Positions 1 through 7,142 of a stretch of 45,063 nucleotides of DNA are shown here, piece by piece. The notes beneath the pieces are model-generated. The model was not told the DNA's origin, searched no databases, and saw only the letters and a program-made list of their open reading frames with translations. The stretch covers positions 1-45,063 of the forward strand of contig JAAYJK010000121.1 in the NCBI GenBank assembly GCA_012522955.1, read 5' to 3'. The stretch comes from Syntrophomonadaceae bacterium. Lineage in GTDB: Bacteria > Bacillota > Syntrophomonadia > Syntrophomonadales > Syntrophomonadaceae. The position numbers and the translations under genes are program-made. Every line of letters starts with the position of its first letter. Within the stretch, counting starts at the first letter, position 1.

Positions 1-2
1 AA

Positions 3-503
3 ATAAGAAGGACACTGCGTATACGCGAAGGAGACCCGCTGGAAATTTTTGTTGACCGGGAAGGTGAAGTTATATTAAAAAAATATTCTCCCATAGGAGA
101 ATTGGGGGATTTTGCTAAAGAATATGCGGATTCTCTGCATGAAACCATTGGCCATATTTCCATGATTGCTGATCGAGATGTGATTATAGCTCTCTCGGGG
201 GCGAATAAACGTGAGTTCCTGGGCAAGAGTATCGGCAAAGCAGTTGAAAGAGCTCTGGAAGAACGGAGCACCCTGGTAATGAATGACTTGGAATCTCCAG
301 ATGACGAGAACCTGCACGTAATACAAAACGATGATCGTGAATATACTTTGAAATCCCAGGTTATTGCCCCTATTATAACTCAGGGAGATCCCATTGGAGC
401 AGTAATCTTGGTTAGTAAGGAGCCCGGTATCAAACTGGGAGATATGGAGATAAAACTGGCGGAAACTGCGGCTGGATTTCTGGCCAAGCAAATGGAACAA
501 TAG
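3..503 (+). CDS. spoVT: Stage V sporulation protein T, 5' end outside window
   Basis: SpoVT is the AbrB-family regulator that works with sigma-G in the forespore. The reading frame is open from position 3, so the true start lies upstream of the window. The first ~35 visible residues, beginning IRRTLRIREGDPLEIF, are the second half of an AbrB-type swapped-hairpin DNA-binding domain. The rest, to KQMEQ, fits the SpoVT C-terminal GAF-like domain in length and composition. The TTG at 102 is an internal codon, not the start, because the AbrB homology continues upstream in the same frame without a stop. It heads the conserved spoVT-yabM-mazG order. A terminator follows directly, so it is probably transcribed apart from the next gene. 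Confidence 0.93.
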   Translation: MRRTLRIREGDPLEIFVDREGEVILKKYSPIGELGDFAKEYADSLHETIGHISMIADRDVIIALSGANKREFLGKSIGKAVERALEERSTLVMNDLESPDDENLHVIQNDDREYTLKSQVIAPIITQGDPIGAVILVSKEPGIKLGDMEIKLAETAAGFLAKQMEQ

Positions 504-518
504 TAGTTATATAATAGA

Positions 519-553
519 GAAGCGGTCTTATTCAATAAGATCGCTTCTTTATT
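519..553 (+). terminator. Rho-independent terminator after spoVT
   Basis: A 12-bp stem with one G-U pair (519-530 with 536-547) and a 5-nt loop is followed by TTTATT. It lies 16 nt after the spoVT stop codon. Confidence 0.8.
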
Positions 554-623
554 ATGAGAAATTATTAGTACAGGAAGAGCAAAAGTAATACAATGTATAT
601 TGATACCATAATATAGATGCTAA

Positions 624-647
624 CCCAGCCCGGCCAAACTGGGCGGG
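624..647 (+). other. GC-rich hairpin in spoVB leader
   Basis: CCC and GCCC pair with GGGC and GGG around a short loop, in otherwise AT-rich intergenic DNA 24 nt before the spoVB ribosome site. No U-tract follows, so it is not an obvious terminator. A weak promoter-like TACAAT sits at 589-594. Any role is unknown. Confidence 0.35.
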
Positions 648-683
648 AGATATCATATTTTATTTACCATGGGGAGGAAAAGT

Positions 684-2231
684 ATGGATAAAAGGCAGAG
701 CTTTCTTCGAGGGGCGGTGGTTTTAAGTGCCGCTGGAGCTCTTAGCAAGATTTTGGGGGCAGTATATCGTATACCATTAGCCAGGCTATTGGGTGGAGAG
801 GGCATGGGGTTATACCAGATGGCTTACCCCATTTATACTACTATATTGGCCCTGGCTACTGCAGGGGTACCGGTAGCAATTTCTGTTTTGGTCTCTAGAA
901 AAGAAACGGCTGGATTAACCGGAGACAGTCGTAAAATATTTAAAGTATCATTAGTAATACTGTTCATATTTGGTCTTTTGTTAACCTTGCTGGTAATGCA
1001 ATCAGCCGGATTTATTGCTGAAAACATATTGAAGGATCCCCGAGCTTATTATCCCATCATAGCAGTAGCTCCAGCTATTTTCTTATCGGGCTTGATGTCC
1101 GTATTCAGGGGTTATTTTCAAGGGTACCAATCCATGGTGCCAACAGCGGTTTCTCAGGTAATTGAACAGCTGTTTCGAGTTACCGCAGTATTGCTCTTGG
1201 CCTTTTATCTCTTCCCCCGGGGCTTAGCTTATTCAGCAGCCGGAGCCACATTTGGGGCGGTAGTAGGAGGAGTAGCGGGCCTGTTGGTTTTGATGGTGTT
1301 CTACCTGCGATTCCCGTCTCATCAAAATCCATCTGCCAATCTGATATACAGTGGGACCTCCTCAGCCCAATTGGCTCGAGAAATGGTGGCCTTGGCCATA
1401 CCAGTTTCTTTTGGGGCGGTGGTCTTGCCTCTAGTGCAGATGCTGGATGCGGTTATTGTACCTGGAAGGCTGATGGCCATACACTATACTACCTCCCAGG
1501 CTACTGCTTTATATGGTCAATTATCAGGCATGGCGGCAGTATTGATTAGCTTGCCCACCATATTTACCATAGCCATTGCTACCAGTCTGGTTCCCGCAGT
1601 ATCAGAGGCTTTGGCTCGGCAGGATAAGGAGCTGTTAACAGATAGAATAAATTATGGGATTCGGGCTGGGATGCTAATATCCTTGCCTTGTGCTGCCGGC
1701 TTATTTACCCTGGCTTTTCCTATTTGTGATCTGCTCTATGCAACTCCAGAAGCCGGTATACCTTTAGAGCCTCTGGCCTTTTCCTGTATTGTTTTAGCTG
1801 CTTTTCAGCTTTCCAGTGCTGGATTACAAGGGATAGGCAGACCAGAAATAGCCATGCGTAATTTAGTAATTACAGGTATCCTTAAAGTGATTATGAACTA
1901 TACCCTTACCAGCGTGCCGCACTTAAATATACAAGGCGCTGCCATAGGAACTGTATGTGCATTCCTGGTAGGATCACTGCTGAACCTGATTTGCTTACAG
2001 AAATTTACCGGTATACACTATGAAATCAAGCGATTGGTAAAATTGTCTTTTATCACCCTAATAATGGGTATAGGAGTTAAGTTCATATTTGCCGCTCTGG
2101 TAGGTGCCGATATAAATTCCCACATCTCTACTCTCTTAGCTATAATAGCCGGGGTAGGCATATATGGAATATTGCTTTTATTGTTCAAAGAATTCGATAT
2201 AAAAATGATAAAGAGGATGAGTAAAGTATAA
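684..2231 (+). CDS. SpoVB/YabM-type polysaccharide flippase (MOP superfamily)
   Basis: A 515-residue polytopic membrane protein of the polysaccharide transport (PST/MurJ-like) branch of the MOP exporter superfamily. Members flip undecaprenyl-linked precursors; SpoVB in Bacillus is needed for spore cortex. The N-terminus (KILGAVYRIPLARLLG) and the repeated ~20-residue hydrophobic segments, about 14, are typical. The chosen ATG at 684 has a GGGGAGG site at 671-677 with ideal spacing; the in-frame ATG at 669 has none. It occupies the yabM position between spoVT and mazG, and both YabM and SpoVB belong to this family. The context favours a spore or envelope precursor flippase, but the substrate cannot be read from sequence. 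A second family member, MurJ, lies at 33243-34814. Confidence 0.88.
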   Translation: MDKRQSFLRGAVVLSAAGALSKILGAVYRIPLARLLGGEGMGLYQMAYPIYTTILALATAGVPVAISVLVSRKETAGLTGDSRKIFKVSLVILFIFGLLLTLLVMQSAGFIAENILKDPRAYYPIIAVAPAIFLSGLMSVFRGYFQGYQSMVPTAVSQVIEQLFRVTAVLLLAFYLFPRGLAYSAAGATFGAVVGGVAGLLVLMVFYLRFPSHQNPSANLIYSGTSSAQLAREMVALAIPVSFGAVVLPLVQMLDAVIVPGRLMAIHYTTSQATALYGQLSGMAAVLISLPTIFTIAIATSLVPAVSEALARQDKELLTDRINYGIRAGMLISLPCAAGLFTLAFPICDLLYATPEAGIPLEPLAFSCIVLAAFQLSSAGLQGIGRPEIAMRNLVITGILKVIMNYTLTSVPHLNIQGAAIGTVCAFLVGSLLNLICLQKFTGIHYEIKRLVKLSFITLIMGIGVKFIFAALVGADINSHISTLLAIIAGVGIYGILLLLFKEFDIKMIKRMSKV

Positions 2232-2276
2232 AGAAAAACCTTGAACATAAATTGAAGAAAGGGGTCGCTTAAACCT

Positions 2277-3044
2277 ATGGATAGCAATGGCAAAGAAATA
2301 GAACGGCTGCTTAATATTATGGACCAACTGCTTAGTCCCCGGGGATGCCCCTGGGATAGAGAACAAAGCCATGAATCCCTGGCTAGGTATTTAATCGAGG
2401 AGAGTTATGAGGTGATAGAGGCTATCAAGCAGCAATCTATAGAAGAACTGCGAGAAGAACTGGGAGATGTCTTGCTGCAGGTAGTTTTTCATGCCGCCCT
2501 GGCTAAGAGAGACGGGCACTTTGATTTTGCTCAAGTAGTAAAGACGGTTTCGGACAAGATGATACAGAGGCACCCACATGTATTTGCCACTATGCATCTG
2601 GAGTCCAGCGAAGAGGTCATGACCCATTGGGAGAGTTTTAAGCGCAAAGAGGGTAAAAAAACGGTATTGGCAGGAATACCGTCCATGTTACCGGCATTGA
2701 TGAGAGCTGAAAAGATTCAAGAGAAGGCAGCCCGAGTAGGTTTCGACTGGCCTACTCCTGAAGGGGCAATGGACAAACTTAAAGAAGAAATAGAGGAGTT
2801 TAAAGAAGCCTCATCTGATCAGGAGCGACAAGAAGAAATGGGGGATATTCTGTTTGCGGCAGTTAATTTAGCCCGCTTACATCAAATAGATCCAGAAGCG
2901 GCTCTGCAGGATTCCAACCAGAAATTTATCCGACGCTTTAATTATATAGAAGATAAGACTGCTCAGGCAGGAGCTAAGCTGGAGCAATTAGGTTTGGAGG
3001 CTATGGATAGTCTATGGGAGGAAGCCAAAACCCAAGGTTTATAG
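2277..3044 (+). CDS. mazG: Nucleoside triphosphate pyrophosphohydrolase MazG
   Basis: MazG hydrolyses NTPs and dNTPs to NMP plus PPi, a house-cleaning role. The 255 residues contain two tandem MazG domains. The first opens with RGCPWDREQSHESL and carries the metal-binding EESYE...EELGD pattern (residues ~40-68). The second repeats it as EEIEEF...EEMGD (~168-195). The length matches stand-alone E. coli-type MazG. The Bacillus gene at this locus, yabN, carries an extra N-terminal tetrapyrrole-methylase domain that is absent here. The ATG at 2277 follows a GAAAGGGG site. It lies 45 nt after the flippase gene and is probably co-transcribed with it. Confidence 0.95.
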   Translation: MDSNGKEIERLLNIMDQLLSPRGCPWDREQSHESLARYLIEESYEVIEAIKQQSIEELREELGDVLLQVVFHAALAKRDGHFDFAQVVKTVSDKMIQRHPHVFATMHLESSEEVMTHWESFKRKEGKKTVLAGIPSMLPALMRAEKIQEKAARVGFDWPTPEGAMDKLKEEIEEFKEASSDQERQEEMGDILFAAVNLARLHQIDPEAALQDSNQKFIRRFNYIEDKTAQAGAKLEQLGLEAMDSLWEEAKTQGL

Positions 3045-3145
3045 GCTAAAGCCAAGGATTATTACAGCAATAATTTATAAGGAAAGCAGGAAAATCTAGT
3101 ATTACATCGAATAGCCATATTATAAAAGCGAAGGAGGGATAATTC

Positions 3146-3418
3146 TTGAACAAGACAGACCTAATTAGCGAAGTATCGGCCAGGACAGGAATGACCAAAA
3201 AAGATGTTGAAAAAGTAGTTAATGCGTTCTTTTCAACCATAGAAGGCACTCTCAAAACCGGAGATAAAGTTCAATTAATCGGATTTGGAACCTTTGAAGT
3301 GAGGGATAGACAGGCTAGAAAAGGCCGGAATCCTCAAACAGGTGAAGAAATAAGTATTCCTGCTGCTAGAGTCCCAGCCTTTAAAGCGGGCAAAGCACTT
3401 AAAGATGCAGTAGATTGA
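3146..3418 (+). CDS. hup: HU family nucleoid-associated protein
   Basis: A 90-residue HU/HBsu protein that bends and compacts DNA as a dimer. It starts [10 protein letters not shown] and carries the diagnostic [20 protein letters not shown] segment, the beta-ribbon arm leading into the family proline, then a basic [11 protein letters not shown] tail. Length equals the family norm. The start is TTG at 3146, supported by AAGGAGGG at 3131-3138. One nucleotide separates its stop from the next start, so it is translationally coupled to the S4-domain gene. HU between mazG and yabO is common in Clostridia. Confidence 0.97.
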   Translation: MNKTDLISEVSARTGMTKKDVEKVVNAFFSTIEGTLKTGDKVQLIGFGTFEVRDRQARKGRNPQTGEEISIPAARVPAFKAGKALKDAVD

Positions 3419-3419
3419 G

Positions 3420-3665
3420 ATGAGATTGGACAAATTCCTTAAGGTATCGAGAATTATTAAACGAAGAACTGTGGCTAAAGATTTCGCTGAACACGAAAGA
3501 GTAATGGTAAATAATCGAGTAGCCAAGCCTTCTACCCTGCTTAAAAAAGGAGATATTATATCTATAAATATAGGACAGCGCCAAACAGTTGTTGAAGTGC
3601 TTGAGCTTCGAGACAGTGTTAAAGCTGGTGAAGCGAAAAACCTCTATCGAGTTCTGGAGCAATAA
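3420..3665 (+). CDS. rqcP: S4-domain RNA-binding protein, RqcP (YabO) type
   Basis: An 81-residue protein that is almost entirely an S4 RNA-binding domain: MRLDKFLKVSRIIKRR, then VMVNNRVAKPSTLLKKGD. YabO/RqcP in Bacillus binds stalled 50S-tRNA complexes and helps RqcH add C-terminal alanine tails in ribosome quality control. The ATG lies one base after the HU stop, with a ribosome site inside the HU coding end. Position between mazG/hup and yabP matches the Firmicute order. The family assignment is solid; the RqcP function is inferred from orthology and context. Confidence 0.92.
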   Translation: MRLDKFLKVSRIIKRRTVAKDFAEHERVMVNNRVAKPSTLLKKGDIISINIGQRQTVVEVLELRDSVKAGEAKNLYRVLEQ

Positions 3666-3686
3666 GAATCCGTTAAAATCTTAACG

Positions 3687-3722
3687 AACCCGTTTTTAGA
3701 CCCTAAGGCCTAAAAGCGGGTT
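3687..3722 (+). terminator. Probable terminator after rqcP
   Basis: A 12-bp stem with one G-U pair (3687-3698 with 3711-3722) and a 12-nt loop lies 22 nt after the rqcP stop. The 3' tail is only moderately T-rich (TGTATTTG), so termination may be partial. Confidence 0.6.
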
Positions 3723-3776
3723 TGTATTTGATTCCCCTGCGGAAAGTTATATTTCGAGGGTTTGGATACATAAATA

Positions 3777-3874
3777 TTCGTCGTCAGATTTTCCGTGGTC
3801 CATCTACTTGCCTCACGACGAAAGGGGTGCCGGGCTAAACTGTACAGCTGTGTTCAGTGGCTCTCTTTCGTCGT
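3777..3874 (+). other. Structured intergenic segment with three competing arms
   Basis: The ~350-nt gap before yabP contains TTCGTCGT at 3777-3784, its complement ACGACGAAAG at 3815-3824, and CTTTCGTCGT at 3865-3874. The middle arm can pair with either outer arm. Pairing with the downstream arm extends inward (GGGG-t-GCC with GGCTCT) to about 16 bp with one bulge, over a ~28-nt loop. This could be a switching leader, a small RNA or a protein-binding inverted repeat. I recognise no known RNA family and see no coding sequence here. Confidence 0.5.
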
Positions 3875-3891
3875 TCGGCTTCTTAATGGGA

Positions 3892-3931
3892 ATCCTATTT
3901 ATGATAGGATATTTCTTTAGTCATAAATAGG
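3892..3931 (+). other. Second pair of overlapping hairpins upstream of yabP
   Basis: CCTATTTATGA at 3894-3904 is perfectly complementary to 3921-3931 (11 bp, 16-nt loop). A shorter alternative, ATCCTAT at 3892-3898 with ATAGGAT at 3904-3910, uses the same left arm. The two cannot form together. The yabP ribosome site lies about 70 nt downstream. Confidence 0.5.
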
Positions 3932-4015
3932 CCCCTGTTAAGCATATTTTTAATTAGCAAGTCTTGCAGCAGGTGCTTAATTATGAGCCCAAAAAAGGCG
4001 AGTGGAGGAGATAAA

Positions 4016-4285
4016 ATGTCCGAACATACTTTATTGTTATTAGATCGTAGGACCATGGAGATATCAGGAGTGGAAAACGTAAACACTTTCGATGAAGAAG
4101 AGATAATACTGGAAACAGTAATGGGTTTTCTATATGTGTTGGGAGAACAGCTGCATGTAAGTATGTTGAACCTGGAGCAGGGTAAAGTGGTAGTCGAGGG
4201 CAGCATTATAAATATCCAATATAAAAAGGAAGGCAAAGATATAAAGACCCGGGGGAAAAACATTCTATCCCGCCTGTTGAAGTAA
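4016..4285 (+). CDS. yabP: Sporulation protein YabP
   Basis: An 89-residue member of the YabP/YqfC family. In Bacillus, YabP is a mother-cell (sigma-E) protein required for sporulation. The sequence opens MSEHTLLLLDRR and has the family hallmarks: a VNTFDEEEIILET segment, a GEQLHVSMLNLEQGKVVVEG core and a basic tail. The ATG at 4016 has GGAGGAG six nucleotides upstream; the earlier in-frame ATG at 3983 lacks a ribosome site. It pairs with yabQ downstream, as in other spore formers. No clear sigma-E promoter was identified in the leader. Confidence 0.92.
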   Translation: MSEHTLLLLDRRTMEISGVENVNTFDEEEIILETVMGFLYVLGEQLHVSMLNLEQGKVVVEGSIINIQYKKEGKDIKTRGKNILSRLLK

Positions 4286-4395
4286 AGAACCAAGATGAAA
4301 TCTAAAAACCAGTAGTTAGTACTGTTTTCTTGTCTCCTTTGATGGAAGTTTATAATCAAAGGCTTATCCTGAGCGAAGGTTTAAGGAGGAAAATT

Positions 4396-4827
4396 TTGCC
4401 CGGCATATGGTTTCAATTGGAAGCCTTCTTTTTTACTATGATTTTGGGTTTGTTCACCGCTTGTATTTTGCATTATTATCAAACCCTGATCAGGAAGGCT
4501 AAAGTGACCAAATTGTTTTTATATATACTGGACCTGCTGTTTTGGATAATGATGGTTATGCTGGTATTCCTGGGGATGTTATATATTAACCAGGGTGAGA
4601 TGCGAAGCTATGTGTTAATAGCCTTGATAGTGGGAGGGATAATCTACTTTCGAATTTTATCCCGGCATTGTGAGGTCCTTATATCCAGATTGGCGGACAT
4701 TACTTTGGCCGGAGTCAGGCTGCTTTATAAAGGCTTATACTGCTTTCCTCGAGATATCATCTATCGTATCAAAAGAATGGTAGTCATCCCGGGTCTGAAA
4801 AACCAAGACGAAGAAAGTAGAAAATAA
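4396..4827 (+). CDS. yabQ: Spore cortex biosynthesis protein YabQ
   Basis: A 143-residue integral membrane protein of the YabQ family, which localises to the forespore outer membrane and is needed for cortex formation in Bacillus. The start is TTG at 4396, preceded by AAGGAGG at 4383-4389; the longer in-frame ATG at 4330 has no ribosome site. Hydrophobic segments lie near residues 5-28, 40-65 and 70-90, followed by a basic cytoplasmic tail ending KNQDEESRK. It directly follows yabP and precedes the divIC pair, as expected. Confidence 0.9.
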   Translation: MPGIWFQLEAFFFTMILGLFTACILHYYQTLIRKAKVTKLFLYILDLLFWIMMVMLVFLGMLYINQGEMRSYVLIALIVGGIIYFRILSRHCEVLISRLADITLAGVRLLYKGLYCFPRDIIYRIKRMVVIPGLKNQDEESRK

Positions 4828-4883
4828 ATTTAGAGCAATTAAAGGGTTTTTAAGTATGGTTGTAGAACAATAATGTACTGAAT

Positions 4884-4936
4884 TTATCCACAAATTATCC
4901 ATAAGTTGTAGATAAAATACTTGAAGTTGTAGATAA
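4884..4936 (+). promoter_or_regulatory. Cluster of four DnaA-box-like 9-mers
   Basis: A perfect DnaA box TTATCCACA at 4884-4892 is followed by TTATCCATA (4895-4903, one mismatch). TTATCTACA follows on the minus strand twice (4907-4915 and 4928-4936, one mismatch each). Four sites fall within 53 bp of the gap between yabQ and the small HTH gene before divIC. This is the density expected of a DnaA-binding cluster. It may regulate the downstream genes or titrate DnaA. Function is inferred. Confidence 0.6.
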
Positions 4937-4944
4937 AATACTTG
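4903..4944 (+). repeat. Perfect 21-bp tandem duplication
   Basis: Two identical 21-bp units, 4903-4923 and 4924-4944, sit head to tail just before the small HTH gene. Each carries one minus-strand DnaA-box-like 9-mer, so the duplication doubled that site and places the copies two helical turns apart. Confidence 0.9.
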
Positions 4945-4954
4945 GAAACCATGA

Positions 4955-5194
4955 ATGAGAATTATGAGAATAGAAATACGCGGAGCAGAAAAATTGAGTT
5001 TTCGGGAAAAACAGGCAGTCGTTTTAAAAGAATCTGGGTTTAGCAACAGTGAAATTGCAGTCCGGCTTAAGTTAAGCCCCAGTACGGTTGCTACACTCCT
5101 TAATCGGGCCCGGGTTAAAGGATATGAAGTAGTAATTGTTATACCGGGAAGTATACTTGGTGTAACAGCAGATGAGGATGAAGATGATGAATAA
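4955..5194 (+). CDS. Small sigma-region-4/LuxR-like helix-turn-helix protein
   Basis: A 79-residue protein. Residues ~10-55 form a helix-turn-helix of the sigma-70 region 4/LuxR type: LSFREKQAVVLKESGFSNSE, then IAVRLKLSPSTVATLLNRAR as the recognition half. The C-terminus is a hydrophobic strand followed by a very acidic ADEDEDDE tail. No sensor or receiver domain is present. The start may be ATG 4955 or 4964; neither has a strong ribosome site. Its end overlaps the divIC start, implying translational coupling. It lies directly downstream of the DnaA-box cluster. The family has no assigned function that I know; regulation of division or spore genes is a guess. Confidence 0.75.
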   Translation: MRIMRIEIRGAEKLSFREKQAVVLKESGFSNSEIAVRLKLSPSTVATLLNRARVKGYEVVIVIPGSILGVTADEDEDDE

Positions 5195-5474
5195 AGAGCA
5201 GGAGAAAAGACCTTTCATAAGGGTATTGATTGCTACTGTGCTGGGCATCCTTTTATTGATAACCATCGTACCCAGAGCCAAGTGCATATATGATTTAAAC
5301 CAGCGCAAGGCCAATTTGGAAAGTGAAAAAGATAGCTTGACCAAGCAGAATGCCCAGCTTGAGAAAGCCATGCAAGAAGCCAATTCTCCCCAAAACGTGG
5401 AAAAGATTGCCCGGGAACAGCTGGGAATGGTTAAAAATGGAGAGACCATCATGGTTCCTGTGTTATCTGAATAA
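5184..5474 (+). CDS. divIC: Septum formation initiator DivIC/FtsL-like
   Basis: A small bitopic division protein that partners FtsL and DivIB at the septum and links to the FtsW-FtsI synthase. It has a short cytoplasmic N-terminus (MMNKEQEKR), one membrane segment (VLIATVLGILLLITIVP) and a coiled coil (DLNQRKANLESEKDSLTKQN onward). The family-typical NVEKIAREQLGMVKNGE motif follows. Starts at 5184 or 5187 both fit GAGG at 5174-5177; in-frame ATGs at 5172 and 5178 also exist. All overlap the end of the HTH gene. Position after yabQ matches the conserved Firmicute order. Confidence 0.9.
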   Translation: MMNKEQEKRPFIRVLIATVLGILLLITIVPRAKCIYDLNQRKANLESEKDSLTKQNAQLEKAMQEANSPQNVEKIAREQLGMVKNGETIMVPVLSE

Positions 5475-5509
5475 TTATAAGGGCACCTTGATAATGTTCG
5501 CGATAAATG

Positions 5510-5538
5510 TTGACTAGCGTCGCTCCATCTAATACAAT
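5510..5538 (+). promoter_or_regulatory. Sigma-A promoter of yabR-like gene
   Basis: TTGACT (5510-5515), a 17-nt spacer and TACAAT (5533-5538) form a near-consensus housekeeping promoter. It lies 35 nt before the S1-domain start, so that gene has its own promoter. Confidence 0.8.
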
Positions 5539-5572
5539 GAACCTATCAGATAAGAGGAGGACTATCATTTTC

Positions 5573-6031
5573 ATGCCTACAGAACAAGCGAATATTGTGC
5601 CGGGGGAAATCATTGAAGGTAAAGTACAGGGCATAACTAATTTCGGAGCATTTATCGAGTTGGCCGGAGGAATAGTTGGACTCGTTCATATCTCCGAAAT
5701 TGCCGACACTTATGTGAAAGATGTAAGAGATTTTATCCAGGTAGGAGACCAGGTCAAGGTAAAGGTATTAAATGTATCGGGAAATAAAATCGGTCTATCC
5801 ATCAAACAGGCGACCACGTCCTCCAAAGCCATTGAAGTGAAACCCGATCGAATCAGGCGCCCTAATCCTAATGCCAACCGGCGCAATGTTTATGGACAGG
5901 ATCCGCGGGCTAAGAATGAACCATTGAGTCTGGATGACAAGATAAGCAAGTTTTTAAAAGAGAGCGATGAGCGTATGCAACCCATCAAGAATCGCTTGGA
6001 GCAAAAAAAGAGAAGGAACAATCCCTCCTAA
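5573..6031 (+). CDS. yabR: S1 RNA-binding domain protein, YabR-like
   Basis: A 152-residue protein with one S1 (OB-fold) domain at residues ~8-78: VPGEIIEGKVQGITNFGAFI, then GLVHISEIA, and VGDQVKVKVLNVSGNKIGLS. A long basic, disordered tail ends RLEQKKRRNNPS. Similar proteins (YabR, GSP13) bind RNA or ribosomes; the exact role is unclear. The ATG at 5573 is 12 nt from AAGAGGAGG, slightly long, and near-cognate codons lie between. It has its own sigma-A promoter and a strong terminator, so it is probably monocistronic. Confidence 0.88.
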   Translation: MPTEQANIVPGEIIEGKVQGITNFGAFIELAGGIVGLVHISEIADTYVKDVRDFIQVGDQVKVKVLNVSGNKIGLSIKQATTSSKAIEVKPDRIRRPNPNANRRNVYGQDPRAKNEPLSLDDKISKFLKESDERMQPIKNRLEQKKRRNNPS

Positions 6032-6053
6032 GGAACGGATTGGTTTAGAGTAT

Positions 6054-6083
6054 AAAAGAGCACTTTTGTGAGTGCTCTTTTGT
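6054..6083 (+). terminator. Rho-independent terminator after yabR
   Basis: An 11-bp perfect stem (6054-6064 with 6071-6081) around TTTGTG lies 22 nt after the stop codon. Its distal arm ends in four T residues. Confidence 0.88.
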
Positions 6084-6199
6084 TGATATGGAGTTAATTT
6101 ATTGAGATGCGGATGTGGTGATTTGAGTCTGGTATTTACAAATAAACTTAACACCAAGTAGCTTAAGACCCGACAATGTAATGGCAGGAGGAAACGGGA

Positions 6200-7093
6200 T
6201 TGAAATATGCAGCAGTAGATTTTGGAACTAATTCCTGTCGTTTGTTGATTGCCCAGATAGATGCTGGGCGGCGATTGGTTCCCCTGCATCGGGGTTTAAA
6301 CCAAAGCAGATTAGGACAGGGGTTAATTCACAGCGGAAAGATAAGTGAGGAAGCGATAAAAAAAACCCTCAATTGTTTATTGGAATATACTGATCTTATC
6401 CAAAGAGCCAGAGTAGTGGCCTGCAGGGCGGTAGCAACCAGCGCGGTTAGAGATGCTGATAACCGAGACTATTTTTGGGAAACTATGACCCAGCATTTTC
6501 CGGGTGTTATAGATATAATTGATGGCAAGGAAGAAGCCTGCTTAACTTTCCGGGGAGTGGAGCATGGCCTGGGCCTGGACCTATATCCAGTAGTAGTGGA
6601 TATAGGTGGCGGCAGTACGGAAATAATCTCCAAGCAAGATAATGAGATATATATTAAATCATTGCCTCTAGGTGCAGTTCGAGCCAGCGAAAGCAATCTG
6701 AGCCGAGAAGCCATGCTGAAGCTGCTGGAAGATGGCCTGGGGGACATCAAAGCTCTTCGCGGGCATCCTCTGGTAATGGTAGGGGGAACCGCCACCAGCC
6801 TGGCGGCTATGAAAATGGCTATAGGAGAGTATAAGCCTGAATTAATTCATGGCCAGGTTCTAAGCTTTGAGGAAGTTAGCCACTTATCCCAGCGCTTATT
6901 TTCTACGGACTTGGAGCAGAGAAAAAAAATTCTCGGCTTGCAGCCGGAAAGGGCCGATATACTTCCCCAGGGATCCAGGATTATAGAACTTATAATGTTC
7001 ATACTAGCGGCCAGGGAGATGATAGTAAGCGAAAGTGATTTGTTGGAGGGAGTAATTTGGAGCCTATATTACAAGAATGAGAGGTCCCAATAG
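6200..7093 (+). CDS. Ppx/GppA family exopolyphosphatase/pppGpp phosphohydrolase
   Basis: A 297-residue ASKHA-fold phosphatase of the Ppx/GppA family, which hydrolyses polyphosphate and/or pppGpp. Visible motifs are the first phosphate loop (VDFGTNSCRLLI), the CRAVATSAVRDADNR block, the second phosphate motif (VVDIGGGSTEI) and MVGGTATSLAAM. The length fits the short two-domain form without the C-terminal HD extension of E. coli Ppx. The start is TTG at 6200 with AGGAGG at 6186-6191. It sits between yabR and spoIIE, where Bacillus has other genes. Substrate preference cannot be told from sequence. Confidence 0.92.
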   Translation: MKYAAVDFGTNSCRLLIAQIDAGRRLVPLHRGLNQSRLGQGLIHSGKISEEAIKKTLNCLLEYTDLIQRARVVACRAVATSAVRDADNRDYFWETMTQHFPGVIDIIDGKEEACLTFRGVEHGLGLDLYPVVVDIGGGSTEIISKQDNEIYIKSLPLGAVRASESNLSREAMLKLLEDGLGDIKALRGHPLVMVGGTATSLAAMKMAIGEYKPELIHGQVLSFEEVSHLSQRLFSTDLEQRKKILGLQPERADILPQGSRIIELIMFILAAREMIVSESDLLEGVIWSLYYKNERSQ

Positions 7094-7142
7094 TTAAGGG
7101 GCCTGCTTTGGACGGCGTGCCAAGGAGGGTTCCGCTGCGCTA

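Noticed and set aside
102-503. TTG-started ORF as a complete 133-residue gene
   Set aside because: The same frame is open to the window edge and its upstream part encodes the AbrB domain of SpoVT, so this is the tail of a longer gene.
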